Origin: Byssovorax sp.
Lineage (GTDB): Bacteria > Myxococcota_A > Polyangia > Polyangiales > Polyangiaceae
DNA length: 64,000 bases
Assembly: GCA_025362495.1 (NCBI GenBank)
Contig: JANYGI010000133.1
Location: 31,597 to 95,596 of the forward strand
Direction: 5' to 3'
In this document: positions 8,632-17,597 of the stretch, one piece after another
Layout: each line of letters opens with the position of its first letter
Position numbering within the stretch: position 1 is the first letter of the stretch
Position numbers and translations under genes: made by a program
The notes under the pieces: generated by a model
What the model saw: the letters and a program-made list of their open reading frames with translations, nothing else
Told to the model about the DNA's origin: nothing
Databases searched by the model: none

Positions 8632-8907
8632 TCAAATCCCCTTCTTGTAGATTGCGTAAGCGCCCAGCGCGGGGACGAGCACCCCGCAGACGAGCAGCGC
8701 CCCCGAGCTGCTGATCGTCCCCGCCGTGAGCGCGCCCACGCCGAAGAGCGCCAGGAGATCGTACTGGCCCATGAAGCACGATCGGCAGATGGGCTCTCCC
8801 ATCTTGCCTTCGTAGGTAAGCTCCCACCGAGCGATGACGGTGCCGCACCCGTCGCAGCACGGAGGCGGCTCGGTGGGAGGGACGCGATAAGGGCCGGGGG
8901 AGCTCAT
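8632..8907 (-). CDS. Small zinc-ribbon membrane protein
   Basis: 91 residues. A Pro-rich start is followed by CCDGCG and CRSC, a CxxC pair set that should bind one zinc, and then a hydrophobic C-terminal half (about residues 52-87) able to span the membrane once or twice, ending YKKGI. It starts 6 nt after the efflux pump stop on the same strand, so it is probably co-transcribed with the pump. The family is not recognised; it could be an accessory or sensor of the efflux system. Confidence 0.7.
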   Translation of the reverse strand: MSSPGPYRVPPTEPPPCCDGCGTVIARWELTYEGKMGEPICRSCFMGQYDLLALFGVGALTAGTISSSGALLVCGVLVPALGAYAIYKKGI

Positions 8908-8913
8908 CGGGCC

Positions 8914-11900
8914 TCAGGCTGCCGCGGCGTCGGCCAGCGCGGCGCGCTCGGCCCGCGCTTCCCGGCGGCTCTTCCAGGTGTGGACGAGGACGAGCAGCGG
9001 AGGCTGCATCGCCCGGTTGAGGACGGCGAGGATCATTGATCCACCGATGACGACCAGCGCCAGCGGCTTCTGCGTCTGCGAGCCGATGCCATTGGAAATC
9101 GCCGCCGGGAACAGGCCCAGCGTCGCCACCAGCGTCGTCATGAGCACCGGCCGGAGGCGCTTCTCCGCGGCCTCTCTGGCCGCCTCGACGATCTCCATCC
9201 CATCCCGGCGCAGGCGCTGGAAATAGGTCACCACGAGGATCGCGTCCTGGATGGCAATGCCGAAGATGGAGATGAAGCCCATCGCGGCCGACACCGAGAA
9301 ATTCACCCGCGCGAGGAGCAGCGCCGAGACGCCGCCCGTGCACGCGACGGGGATCGAGAGGAGCACGATCAGCGTGTCGGGCCCCGATTTCACGGCGCCG
9401 AAGACCAGGAGGCCGATCAGCAGGAACGTGATCGGGATGATGATCATGAAGCGATTGACCGCCTCGCCGTACTCGTTGATCTGCCCGCCCCACTCGAGGT
9501 GGGTGTCGTAAGGCAGCTTGACCTTCGCCGCGACGGCGGCTCTGGCCTCGGCGATGGTGGAGACCAGATCACGCTCGCGGACCGAGAACTTCACCGGGGC
9601 GTAGCGCGAGCCATCCTCGCGGTAAATCAGGGCCGGGCCCTCTTCCTTGGCAATCGACGCGAGCTGCCCCAGAGGCACCTGCGTCCCGTCGGCCGCGGCG
9701 ACGGTGATCCGCCGGATGGTGTCAATCGAGCTCCGGTGGGCTGGGAGCCACCGCACGGTGAGGTTGAACGACTTTTCGCCCTCGAACACGCGCGTCACCG
9801 CCTGTCCGCCGATCGCGGCCTGGATCACCGCGTCGACGTCGCCGGTGTTGAGGCCATAGCGGGAGCAGGCCTGACGATCGATGGTGATCTTCACGTTCGG
9901 CTGGCCGAGCGTGTGGAACATCCCGAGATCCTTCACGCCGGCGACGCCGCTCACCACGTCGACGATCTCCTTGGCCTTCTGCTCGTTCACCTCCAGGCTG
10001 GGGCCGATCACCTTGATCGAGTTCTCGCCCTTGATCCCGCTCACCGCCTCTTCGACGTTGTCGGAGATCATCTGCGAGAAGCTGAAATCGACGCCGGGGA
10101 AGGCCGCGGCGAGCTCGGCCGAGAGATCATTGGTGAGCTTGTCCTTGGTCATCCCGCGCGGCCACTCGTCGAAGGACTTCAGCGGCGCGAAGAGCTCGAT
10201 GTTGTAGAAGCCCGAGGCGTCGGTGCCGTCGTCGGGCCGCCCGAGCTGCGAGACCACCGTCTCGACCTCGGGGTACTTGCGCGTGGCCTCGTCACAGGCC
10301 GTGGTGGAGCCCTCTTTGCCGCTCTCCGCGGGGCAGCCGCGGAGGATGGCGCGCATCCGGCCAACGTAGCTCGCCGACTGTTCGAGGGAGATCGAGGTGG
10401 GCAGCGTGGCGCGGATCCACAGGTTGCCCTCCTCCAGCTTGGGCATGAACTCGCCGCCGAGGAAGCGGAGCGAGAAGACGCAGAGCGCGATGGGCACCAG
10501 CGAGAGCCCGACCGCGAGGCGAGGGCGCCGCAGCACCGCCGCGAAGAGCGGGCGGTAGATGCGGTAGAGCCAGCGCATGATCAAGCTGTCTTTCTCCTCC
10601 ATGTCGGCGCGGAGAAACGTGGCCGCGAGGGCGGGAGTCAGCGTCAACGCCAGCAGGATGGCGCCGCCGATCGCGAAGGCGTAGGTGATGGCCATCGGCG
10701 AGAAGATCACCCCGGAGACCCCGGTCATCGTGAAGAGCGGGAGGAAGGCGACGGCGATGATCAGGCTGGAGAACAGCATCGGTCCGCCGACCTCGGACGA
10801 GCTCCGGAGGATGCGATCGGTGATTGTGCCTTTGCCGTGCTTGCCCAGGTGATGAAAGATGTTCTCCGTCATGATCACGGTGGAGTCGACGACGATGCCG
10901 AAATCCACCGCGCCGAGCGAGATCAGGTTCGCCGCCGTCCCGGTGCTCACGAGCCCGATGAAGGCGATGAGCAGCGCGAGCGGGATGTTGAACGCCGTGA
11001 TCAGCGAGGCCCGCGCGTTGCCGAGGAACAGGAAGAGCACCAGCGTGACCAGGGCCATGCCCACGAAGAGGTTCTCCGTCACGGTGTGGGTGGTGACGCC
11101 GACCAGCTTGCCACGATCGTAGTAGGGCTCGATATCCATCCCCGGCGGGAGGAGGTGATTCTCGCGGATGTACTCCACCCGCTTGTGCACGCCCTCCAGC
11201 GTCTTCGCCGTGTCGCCGCCGTAGCGCATCAGCACGATCCCTTGCACGATGTCGGGCTCGTCGTCGTGGCCGACGATGCCGAGGCGCGGGGTGAAGCCGA
11301 TCGCCACCTCGGCCACGTCCTTGATGCGCACCGGGGTGCCCTTGACGGCGCTTACGACCACGTCCTCGATGTCGCGCTTGCTCTTGATCAAGCCGATGCC
11401 GCGCACGTTGAACGACTGCTCGCCGATCGAGAGCCGCTGGCCGCCGACGTTCTGGTTGGCGCTGCTCAGGGCCGTCATCACCTGCTGGAGAGTGACGCCC
11501 TCGCCGTGGAGGCGATAAGGATCGACGTTGACCTGATACTCTTTGGTCTCACCGCCGTAGCTGACGACGTCGATGACGCCGGGGACCTGCTTGAACTGCC
11601 GCTCCAGCGTCCAGTCTTCGGCCGTCTTCAGGTCTTTCAGCGAGTAGCCCTTGCCCTTGACGATGTAGCGGAACACCTCGCCGATGGCGTTCCACGGCGA
11701 GATCTCCGGCTGCACGCCGGCGGGCAGGCTCACGAACTGGAGCCGATTCAAGACCTCCTGCCGAGCCTCGGTGTAGGTGGTGCCCCACTTGAAGTAGCAC
11801 TTGATGTCGCTGAGCCCGAAGAGCGACTGGGAGCGCACGTGGTCGAGGCCGCTCATGCCGGCCATCCCCACCTCGAGCGGCACGGTGACGTAGCGCTCCA

Positions 11901-12081
11901 CCTCCTCCGCGCTCAGCCCGCCGGGCTGGGTGATGATCTCGACGAGCGGAGGCACCGGGTTGGGATAAGCCTCGATGTCGAGCTGCTTGTAGGCCTGGAG
12001 CCCGCCGGCGACGAGGCCAAGGGCCATCAGGAAGACAATCCAGCGCAGGCCGAGCGCCGTCTGCACGAGCTTCTGGATCAT
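8914..12081 (-). CDS. Heavy-metal efflux RND pump (CusA/CzcA family)
   Basis: 1055-residue inner-membrane proton/metal antiporter of the HME-RND family; usual length is about 1030-1060. Seen: the N-terminal first membrane helix, the DIEAYP block, GLDHVRSQS, and the family motif in the fourth membrane segment, DFGIVVDSTVIMTENI (proton-relay Asp residues), with a second half repeating the porter and membrane organisation. ATG 12081 overlaps the adaptor stop by 4 nt (ATGA). The exported metal cannot be read from sequence here. No outer-membrane channel gene is adjacent. Confidence 0.95.
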   Translation of the reverse strand: MIQKLVQTALGLRWIVFLMALGLVAGGLQAYKQLDIEAYPNPVPPLVEIITQPGGLSAEEVERYVTVPLEVGMAGMSGLDHVRSQSLFGLSDIKCYFKWGTTYTEARQEVLNRLQFVSLPAGVQPEISPWNAIGEVFRYIVKGKGYSLKDLKTAEDWTLERQFKQVPGVIDVVSYGGETKEYQVNVDPYRLHGEGVTLQQVMTALSSANQNVGGQRLSIGEQSFNVRGIGLIKSKRDIEDVVVSAVKGTPVRIKDVAEVAIGFTPRLGIVGHDDEPDIVQGIVLMRYGGDTAKTLEGVHKRVEYIRENHLLPPGMDIEPYYDRGKLVGVTTHTVTENLFVGMALVTLVLFLFLGNARASLITAFNIPLALLIAFIGLVSTGTAANLISLGAVDFGIVVDSTVIMTENIFHHLGKHGKGTITDRILRSSSEVGGPMLFSSLIIAVAFLPLFTMTGVSGVIFSPMAITYAFAIGGAILLALTLTPALAATFLRADMEEKDSLIMRWLYRIYRPLFAAVLRRPRLAVGLSLVPIALCVFSLRFLGGEFMPKLEEGNLWIRATLPTSISLEQSASYVGRMRAILRGCPAESGKEGSTTACDEATRKYPEVETVVSQLGRPDDGTDASGFYNIELFAPLKSFDEWPRGMTKDKLTNDLSAELAAAFPGVDFSFSQMISDNVEEAVSGIKGENSIKVIGPSLEVNEQKAKEIVDVVSGVAGVKDLGMFHTLGQPNVKITIDRQACSRYGLNTGDVDAVIQAAIGGQAVTRVFEGEKSFNLTVRWLPAHRSSIDTIRRITVAAADGTQVPLGQLASIAKEEGPALIYREDGSRYAPVKFSVRERDLVSTIAEARAAVAAKVKLPYDTHLEWGGQINEYGEAVNRFMIIIPITFLLIGLLVFGAVKSGPDTLIVLLSIPVACTGGVSALLLARVNFSVSAAMGFISIFGIAIQDAILVVTYFQRLRRDGMEIVEAAREAAEKRLRPVLMTTLVATLGLFPAAISNGIGSQTQKPLALVVIGGSMILAVLNRAMQPPLLVLVHTWKSRREARAERAALADAAAA

Positions 12082-13223
12082 ACGCCGCTGAGGAGGATCG
12101 CGCCCGAGGCGACCACGCTCTCGCCCTGCTGTACGCCGCGGAGGACGGGCACGAGATCGCCCGACTCTTCCTCATCGACGCTGACGGGGCGGCGCTCGAA
12201 GCGCATCTTGCCGTCGGGCCCGGCGCCCAGCGCCACGTAGACCACCGACTGATCGCCGAGGTGCAGCACGGCGTTGCGCGGGATCGCGAGCTTCTTCGTA
12301 CCGCTCGCGGCGATCGATACGGTGGCGAACATCTCGGGCTTGAGCTTGTGACCGGGGTTGGGGATCACGCAGCGGACCTTGGCCGTGCGCGTCGTGGGAT
12401 CGAGCGTGCCAGACACCCAGTCGACGGTGCCCTCGAAGGGAGCATCGTCGGGATAGGCCACCACCTTGATGCTCACCTTCTCGCCCGGCTTGATCCGCGC
12501 GAGATCCATCTCGAAGGCGTCGGCGATCACCCACACATGGTCCAGATCACCGATGGTGAAGAGCTCGACGGCCCCGCCGCCGGAGTACTGACCCTGGACT
12601 TCCATGCCCGGGTTGACGGTGCGATTGACCACCTCACCGTCGATGAGCGAGCGGAGCACGAAGCCCTGTCCCACCGCGCCGGGCGCGCCTCCGGCGCTGA
12701 GGAGCCGGGCCTTCTGCTGCGAGCGCGCGAGCTCGGCGCGGGCTTTGCGCACGCCATCTTCGGCCATTTCGTAGTCTTTGCGGGCCACGGCGCCGATCTT
12801 CTCGAGGTCCTTCTGGCGGGCATAGTCGTGCTCCGCGGCCGCGAGATCGGCCTCGGCCTTGGCGAGATCGGCGGAGGCGAGGCCGAGATCGGGGGAGTCG
12901 ATCGAGGCCAGCGCCTGGCCCTTCTTCACCTTCGCTCCGAGCTCGGCGTCGATGCGGGTGACCCTCCCCGTCACCGGCGAAAACACGTGAGAGACGCGGA
13001 GATCGTCGAAGGCGACCTTGCCGCTCGTGACGATGACATTGCCCACCTCGCGCTCCACCGCCGCGGCGGTGGTGAGGTGAGCCTCGTCGCTCTGCTGAGG
13101 AGTGATCCAGACCTCGCCCGCGGGCGGCGCGACGGCCGTGGCAGCCTGACTCTGTCGACAGCCGCCGGACGAGAGCGCGAGCAGGGTGAGAGGGAGGAGT
13201 GTTTGAAGCGTGGCGTTCCTCAT
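12078..13223 (-). CDS. RND efflux periplasmic adaptor (CusB/CzcB-like lipoprotein)
   Basis: 381-residue membrane-fusion protein bridging the RND pump to an outer-membrane channel. Seen: an N-terminal signal ending in LLALSSGGC (probable lipidation Cys), a split lipoyl/barrel-sandwich domain (VFSPVTGRVTRID and GSxDSPDLG-like halves), an Ala/Glu/Lys coiled-coil hairpin between, then beta-barrel and membrane-proximal domains (VVAYPDDAPFEGTVDWVS, KLAIPRNAVL). ATG 13223 is chosen because an AAGGAG site lies about 10 nt upstream and the signal peptide starts here. The leader holds two inverted repeats; one overlaps this ribosome-binding site. Confidence 0.92.
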   Translation of the reverse strand: MRNATLQTLLPLTLLALSSGGCRQSQAATAVAPPAGEVWITPQQSDEAHLTTAAAVEREVGNVIVTSGKVAFDDLRVSHVFSPVTGRVTRIDAELGAKVKKGQALASIDSPDLGLASADLAKAEADLAAAEHDYARQKDLEKIGAVARKDYEMAEDGVRKARAELARSQQKARLLSAGGAPGAVGQGFVLRSLIDGEVVNRTVNPGMEVQGQYSGGGAVELFTIGDLDHVWVIADAFEMDLARIKPGEKVSIKVVAYPDDAPFEGTVDWVSGTLDPTTRTAKVRCVIPNPGHKLKPEMFATVSIAASGTKKLAIPRNAVLHLGDQSVVYVALGAGPDGKMRFERRPVSVDEEESGDLVPVLRGVQQGESVVASGAILLSGV

Positions 13224-13235
13224 ACGGTGACGCTC

Positions 13236-13256
13236 CTTGGCAGCCTCCATGCCAAG
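13236..13256 (-). promoter_or_regulatory. Perfect inverted repeat overlapping the adaptor ribosome-binding site
   Basis: CTTGGCA, seven bases, TGCCAAG: perfect 7-nt arms. On the minus strand the downstream arm runs into the AAGGAG ribosome-binding site of the efflux adaptor gene, 13 nt before its ATG. It could be a repressor operator or an mRNA hairpin that hides the ribosome-binding site. The symmetry is seen; the function is inferred. Confidence 0.55.
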
Positions 13257-13258
13257 CA

Positions 13259-13286
13259 TCGATTCACCGTGATCGCGGCGAATCGA
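13259..13286 (-). promoter_or_regulatory. Second inverted repeat in the efflux operon leader
   Basis: TCGATTC, fourteen bases, GAATCGA: perfect 7-nt arms, placed directly upstream of the first inverted repeat in the 189-nt gap before the efflux operon. Spacing suggests a dimeric regulator site; no regulator gene is adjacent. Confidence 0.45.
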
Positions 13287-13412
13287 GCGATCGTCCCGTC
13301 GTGGTCGGTCCCGGTCGCGCAAGAAAATTGAGAGCGCGGCGCGAGCTCCTGAAAATTTTGGAGCTACCCAGTCGACGCCCACGCCGGCGGCATCAACCCG
13401 CCACTGTGTCCA

Positions 13413-14033
13413 TCATCCGCGCGTCGCCGTCCCGATCACTCCAGCGCGCACCGGCACCGGCAGCGGGAGCTCGATCGCCTGGAGCGACACGCTCTCGAAG
13501 CCCGCGCGCTCGAGCTCGACCGCCGGATCGCGCAGCAGCGTGCAGCCGGCGAGGGCGATCCTCCACGCGGGATCGATCGCGCGCTGCAGCCACGCCACCC
13601 ACGGATCGGGGCTCTTCACGTGCTCCAGGAGCCGCAGCGAGCCGCCTTTTCGCAGCACGCGCCTCACCTCGCCGAGCGCGGCGCCGAGGTCGCGAATCGA
13701 GCAGAGGGTGAACGTCACCAGCACCGTATCGAACGAGCCGGCGTCGAAGGGCAGCTCGCCCGCCTTGCCTTCGAGGAGCGTGAGGTTGGCGACGGCGTCG
13801 CGGGCGCGCTCCTCGGCGCGGCGTCGCATCCGCGCGGCGGGCTCGACCGCGGTCACGTCGACGCCGGCGCGATAATGCTGGAAATTGAGGCCGGTACCTG
13901 CGCCGATCTCCAGCACGCGCCCCGCGGCGCCGCGGACGACCTCGGCCCGCAGCGCCTCGACCTCGCGCCCGAGCGACCAGTCGTTGATCCACGGAAGCGT
14001 GAAATCCCCCAGCGATTCGAGCGGTGACTTCAT
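13413..14033 (-). CDS. Class I SAM-dependent methyltransferase (UbiE/METTL7-like)
   Basis: 206 residues. Motif I VLEIGAGTGLN (about residues 39-49), acidic motif II VTAVEP, SFDTVLVTFTL and the post-motif LRKGGSLRLLEH place it in the Methyltransf_11 group. No membrane segment or signal is evident. It is divergent from the XPB gene, with about 75 bases between the starts. The substrate is unknown; closest by pattern to phospholipid/thiol-type methyltransferases, which is a weak guess. Confidence 0.85.
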   Translation of the reverse strand: MKSPLESLGDFTLPWINDWSLGREVEALRAEVVRGAAGRVLEIGAGTGLNFQHYRAGVDVTAVEPAARMRRRAEERARDAVANLTLLEGKAGELPFDAGSFDTVLVTFTLCSIRDLGAALGEVRRVLRKGGSLRLLEHVKSPDPWVAWLQRAIDPAWRIALAGCTLLRDPAVELERAGFESVSLQAIELPLPVPVRAGVIGTATRG

Positions 14034-14110
14034 GCGCGCGAGCCTAGCGCAACGCGCTCGCAGTGGTGCTGGACCTCGGCGCGGATCCGCTGCAAGAAGG
14101 GCCCCAGCAC

Positions 14111-15472
14111 ATGCCGGTAGCGCTCGCCTTCCACGGGGGAACGGTGCGGATCGAGGGCCTCGATCGCGACGCGCTCCCGCCTGATTTACCGGCCTCGTGC
14201 GTGTTCGATGCGCGCGAGGGCGTCCATCGCATCCCGGCGATCGACTACGCCGCGCTCGTCCTCGCGCTCCGCGCGGCCGAGGTCGCCTTCACCGACGAGG
14301 CGCGCGCGTACCGCGATCTCGCGCTCGAGCCGACGATCAAGCACGAGCCGTTTCCCTATCAAAAAGAGGCGCTCCAGCGCTGGCGGGCCGCTCGCTGCCG
14401 CGGCGTCGTCGTCCTCCCGACGGGCGCGGGCAAGACGTTCGTCGCCACGCTGGCGATCGGCGCGCGGCAGCGGAGCACGCTCGTCGTCGTGCCCACGCTC
14501 GATCTGTTGAACCAGTGGTACGACGTCCTCGCCGCGGCGTTCAACGTGCCGATTGGCATCGTCGGCGGCGGCTACCACGAGATAGAAGACCTCACCGTCA
14601 CGACCTACGACTCGGCCTATCTGCACATGGATCGCTTCGGACACCGCTTCGGCCTGGTGATCTTCGACGAGTGCCACCACCTGCCGAGCCCCTCGTACGC
14701 GGCCTGCGCGCGGATGTGCCTCGCGCCGTTTCGACTCGGCCTCTCCGCCACGCCGGAGCGCACCGACGGGCGCACGGCGGACGATACGATTGGCCCCATC
14801 GTCTTTCGCAAGGACATCACCGAGCTCTCGGGAGAGTACCTGTCCGAGTACGAGACCGTCCGCCTCGAGGTCCCCCTCTCGCCCGAGGAGCGCGAGAGCT
14901 ACGACCGCGATCGAGCCACGTACATCGGCTTTCTCCGCGCTCACGCCCTCCGCATGCCCGAGGGGTGGGGCCGCTTTCTCATGCTCGGCTCGCAGAGCGA
15001 CGCCGGCCGCCGCGCCTTCACGGCCTATCGCCGGCAAAGGGCCATCGCCCTCGCCGCGCCTGGCAAGATCGCCGTGCTCGCGCGCCTCCTCCACGCGCAC
15101 CGCGCCGATCGCACCATCGTCTTCACCGAAGACAACGCCACGGTCTACAGCATCTCGCGGCGGTTCCTGCTGCCGGTGATCACCCATCAGACCAAGGTGA
15201 AAGAGCGCAGCCGGATCCTCGCCGAATTCAACGAGGGCAAGCTCACCGCCGTCGTCACGTCGAAGGTGCTCAACGAGGGCGTGAACGTGCCCGAGGCCAA
15301 CGTGGCAGTCGTGCTCTCCGGGAGCGGATCGGTGCGCGAGCACGTGCAGCGGCTCGGCCGCATCCTCCGCAAAGGCGTCGACAAGCGGGCCATCCTCTAC
15401 GAGCTCGTCGCCGCGGGCACGGGCGAGGAGCGCACCAGCGACAAGCGCCGGGACCACAGTGCTTACCACTGA
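14111..15472 (+). CDS. XPB/Rad25-type superfamily 2 DNA helicase
   Basis: 453-residue 3'-5' helicase of the XPB group. Seen: a GTVRIEG-type N-terminal damage-recognition-like segment, motif Q/I region PYQKEAL and LPTGAGKT (about residues 102-109), DECHH (186-190), SATPERTDG, a thumb-like insertion, and C-terminal motifs TIVFTEDN, TSKVLNEGVNVP and QRLGRILRKG (motif VI). ATG 14111 is chosen with GAAGGG upstream; an in-frame GTG at 14063 is possible. Its 3' end overlaps the Bax1-like gene by 14 nt, the arrangement expected for functional partners in repair. Confidence 0.9.
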   Translation: MPVALAFHGGTVRIEGLDRDALPPDLPASCVFDAREGVHRIPAIDYAALVLALRAAEVAFTDEARAYRDLALEPTIKHEPFPYQKEALQRWRAARCRGVVVLPTGAGKTFVATLAIGARQRSTLVVVPTLDLLNQWYDVLAAAFNVPIGIVGGGYHEIEDLTVTTYDSAYLHMDRFGHRFGLVIFDECHHLPSPSYAACARMCLAPFRLGLSATPERTDGRTADDTIGPIVFRKDITELSGEYLSEYETVRLEVPLSPEERESYDRDRATYIGFLRAHALRMPEGWGRFLMLGSQSDAGRRAFTAYRRQRAIALAAPGKIAVLARLLHAHRADRTIVFTEDNATVYSISRRFLLPVITHQTKVKERSRILAEFNEGKLTAVVTSKVLNEGVNVPEANVAVVLSGSGSVREHVQRLGRILRKGVDKRAILYELVAAGTGEERTSDKRRDHSAYH

Positions 15473-16715
15473 CCTCGTCCGCATCCGCAAGAAGGATGGC
15501 AAGATCACCCCGCAGTACCTGCGCGGGCCCGCGATCGAGCGGTTGCTACCGATCGTCGGGTATTACGGCGAGACGTTCGCGGGGATGATCGGCGCCGCGC
15601 GTGACGATCTCGACGCCGCGCTCGACGCGGCCGACGTCGCCGCGCGGGATCGCGTCGCGGCGCTCGGGCTGCGCAAGGTGCTGGAGGATCGCGCCGAGTT
15701 CGAGACGGCCGAGGGGATCGATCCCGAGGCCCTGCGGCGCGAGCTCTTCGCCGACGCCGCGCTCGCGCACAAGAGCCTGGAACTGCGGGATCAATTCGAT
15801 CGCGACGCCGTGCTCGCGGCCACCGCAGCGCGCCTCGGGATGACGGTGGAGGCGCTGGAGAAGGGCCTCTATTCGGACCTCCGCGGGAGCGAGATCTTGC
15901 AGAGCTTTCGCCCGCTGCCGGCCGAAGGCGTGATCGAGCGGTACAACCTCGGGCTGGCGCAAGCGATCTTGATCCGGGCCACGCGCGTCACCGTCCGCCT
16001 CGAAGGCGAGGAGGTCGCGCGGTATCGCGACATCTTCCGCGCGGCGCGCTTTCACCAGCTCCTGCACACGGTCCACGGCGATCCGACCGCCGGCTACACG
16101 ATAGAGCTCGACGGGCCCTTCAGCCTCTTCGACGCCGTGCAGCGGTATGGAGTGCGTCTCGCGCTCTTCCTCCCCAGCGTGCTGGCATGCGCGTCGTTCC
16201 AGGTCGAGGCCGAGGTGCTCTGGGGGAAGGAGCGCGAGAAGCTCACCTTCGCCATCGATCCCTCGCACGGGCTCTCTGTCGCGGGGGCGCGCGAGCCGGC
16301 GGGGGTGGCGCCGGATCTCGAGCTCTTCTGCGAGGCGTTTCGCCGGCTGGAGTCGCCGTGGAGCGTCGCCCCGAACGACCGGATCTTCGCCTTGCCGGGC
16401 GAGGTGGTGTGCGTTCCTGATCTCGTCTTCGCGAGCAAGGAGACGGGAGAAGAGGTGTTCCTCGAGGCCTTCGGGTTCTGGAGCCGAGCGGCGGTGTGGA
16501 AGCGCGTCGAGCTGCTGCGAAAGGGGTTTCCTGCGCGGATCTTGCTCGCGGTGGGGAAGCAGCTCCGGGTGAGCGAAGAGGTCCTGGGGGACGAGGACGC
16601 CGGCGAGCTCTACGTGTACAAGCGGACGATCTCGCCGCGCGAGGTGCTGGAGCGGCTCGGCCGCGGGGCGCGGGCGGCTGCCCCGCGTGCGAAGGGCGCG
16701 CGCTCGCGGTCTTGA
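15459..16715 (+). CDS. Bax1-like (DUF790) nuclease, XPB partner
   Basis: 418-residue DUF790 protein, the family of archaeal Bax1, which binds XPB and nicks DNA next to helicase-opened regions. Seen: the N-terminal KKDGKITPQYL block, the LYSDLRGSEIL segment, YNLGLAQAILIRATRVTV, and a C-terminal restriction-endonuclease-like block VCVPDLVF (Asp321) followed by VFLEAFGFW (Glu336), a PD-(D/E)xK-like pattern with Phe where Lys is usual. The start is GTG 15459 within the helicase gene, implying coupling. A few terminal basic residues may aid DNA binding. Bacterial XPB-Bax1 pairs are known but scattered, so transfer is plausible. Confidence 0.88.
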   Translation: MLTTDLVRIRKKDGKITPQYLRGPAIERLLPIVGYYGETFAGMIGAARDDLDAALDAADVAARDRVAALGLRKVLEDRAEFETAEGIDPEALRRELFADAALAHKSLELRDQFDRDAVLAATAARLGMTVEALEKGLYSDLRGSEILQSFRPLPAEGVIERYNLGLAQAILIRATRVTVRLEGEEVARYRDIFRAARFHQLLHTVHGDPTAGYTIELDGPFSLFDAVQRYGVRLALFLPSVLACASFQVEAEVLWGKEREKLTFAIDPSHGLSVAGAREPAGVAPDLELFCEAFRRLESPWSVAPNDRIFALPGEVVCVPDLVFASKETGEEVFLEAFGFWSRAAVWKRVELLRKGFPARILLAVGKQLRVSEEVLGDEDAGELYVYKRTISPREVLERLGRGARAAAPRAKGARSRS

Positions 16716-16748
16716 ATCCGGCGCTCACCTCGCGTACGGGGGACGCCT

Positions 16749-17492
16749 ATGCGCCTGAGCCTCTTCGCCGTCGCCGTCGCCTCGTCGCTCCTCGTCATGG
16801 GTTGTGGCACCACGTTCGTCTCCACGCGCGCCGTGGAGCCGGTGCTCGTCGCCAGCGCGCAGAGCCCCGCCGAGATGCGCGCGGCGATCATCCGCGCGCT
16901 GCAGTTCCGCAAGTTCAGCCCGGAGTCCGAGGTCGAGGGGCGGATCATCGCCCACCTCGATCACGGCGACGTGCGGCTCCAGATCGCCGTCGAGTACGCG
17001 CCGACGCAGTACGCGGTGCGGTACCTGTCGAGCACCGGTTACGCGACCGAGACGGCGCCCAGCGGCGAGGTGCTCGTCGAGAAGCGCTGGGTCACGCAGG
17101 CCAAGGCGCTCAACTCGCGCATCGCCGAGGAGATGAAGGTGCCCGCGCGCGAGGCGGCCGCGGCCGCGCGGCAGGAGCGCGAGTACCAGCTGATGATCGA
17201 GCAGCAGCGCACGGCGCAGGCTCAGGCCGACGCGCAGGCCGCGGCGGCCGCCAACGGGCAGCCCGTCGGTCCGCCGCCGAGCAGCGGCGTGAGCGCCGGG
17301 CAGGTGGCGGGCGCCGGGGCCATCGTGCTTCAAGCGGTGATCCCGACGGGCGGTATCAACCTCCACGCCGGCAGCTACCGCTGCGAGCTCAACGGCGTGC
17401 ACTACACGTGTCCGAACCAGGATGCCCTCAATCACTGCATCCAGGTCGGACCGAGCGGCTGTACCCGCGATCCGGGCCAACCCCGCCACTGA
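16749..17492 (+). CDS. Predicted lipoprotein, function unknown
   Basis: 247 residues with a signal peptide and lipobox LLVMGC. A globular part (about residues 35-120) is followed by an Ala/Gln-rich coiled stretch, a Gly/Pro linker, and a short C-terminal part with three or four Cys (YRCELNG, YTCPN, HCIQ, GCTRD) that may form disulfides. Not recognised as a family. The start codon follows a GGGGGACGCCT purine-rich site. It converges with the FkbM gene. Confidence 0.75.
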   Translation: MRLSLFAVAVASSLLVMGCGTTFVSTRAVEPVLVASAQSPAEMRAAIIRALQFRKFSPESEVEGRIIAHLDHGDVRLQIAVEYAPTQYAVRYLSSTGYATETAPSGEVLVEKRWVTQAKALNSRIAEEMKVPAREAAAAARQEREYQLMIEQQRTAQAQADAQAAAAANGQPVGPPPSSGVSAGQVAGAGAIVLQAVIPTGGINLHAGSYRCELNGVHYTCPNQDALNHCIQVGPSGCTRDPGQPRH

Positions 17493-17510
17493 ATCACCGT
17501 TCACGATCCC

Positions 17511-17532
17511 GAGAGTCTTCACGACGACTCTC
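17511..17532. terminator. Hairpin between convergent genes
   Basis: GAGAGTC, eight-base loop, GACTCTC: a perfect 7-bp stem between the lipoprotein gene and the convergent FkbM gene. No T-tract on either side, so it would be a bidirectional or factor-assisted terminator. Confidence 0.4.
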
Positions 17533-17597
17533 CACGACGACGCCCTCCAGCGTGCAACCACGATGTCGCCCGGGCGGTCAGCGCGCTGTCGTTGGAG

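Noticed and set aside
9499..12240. A 913-residue open frame opposite the efflux pump
   Set aside because: His/Asp/Arg/Gly-rich low-complexity translation with no fold signature; an antisense shadow of the pump gene.
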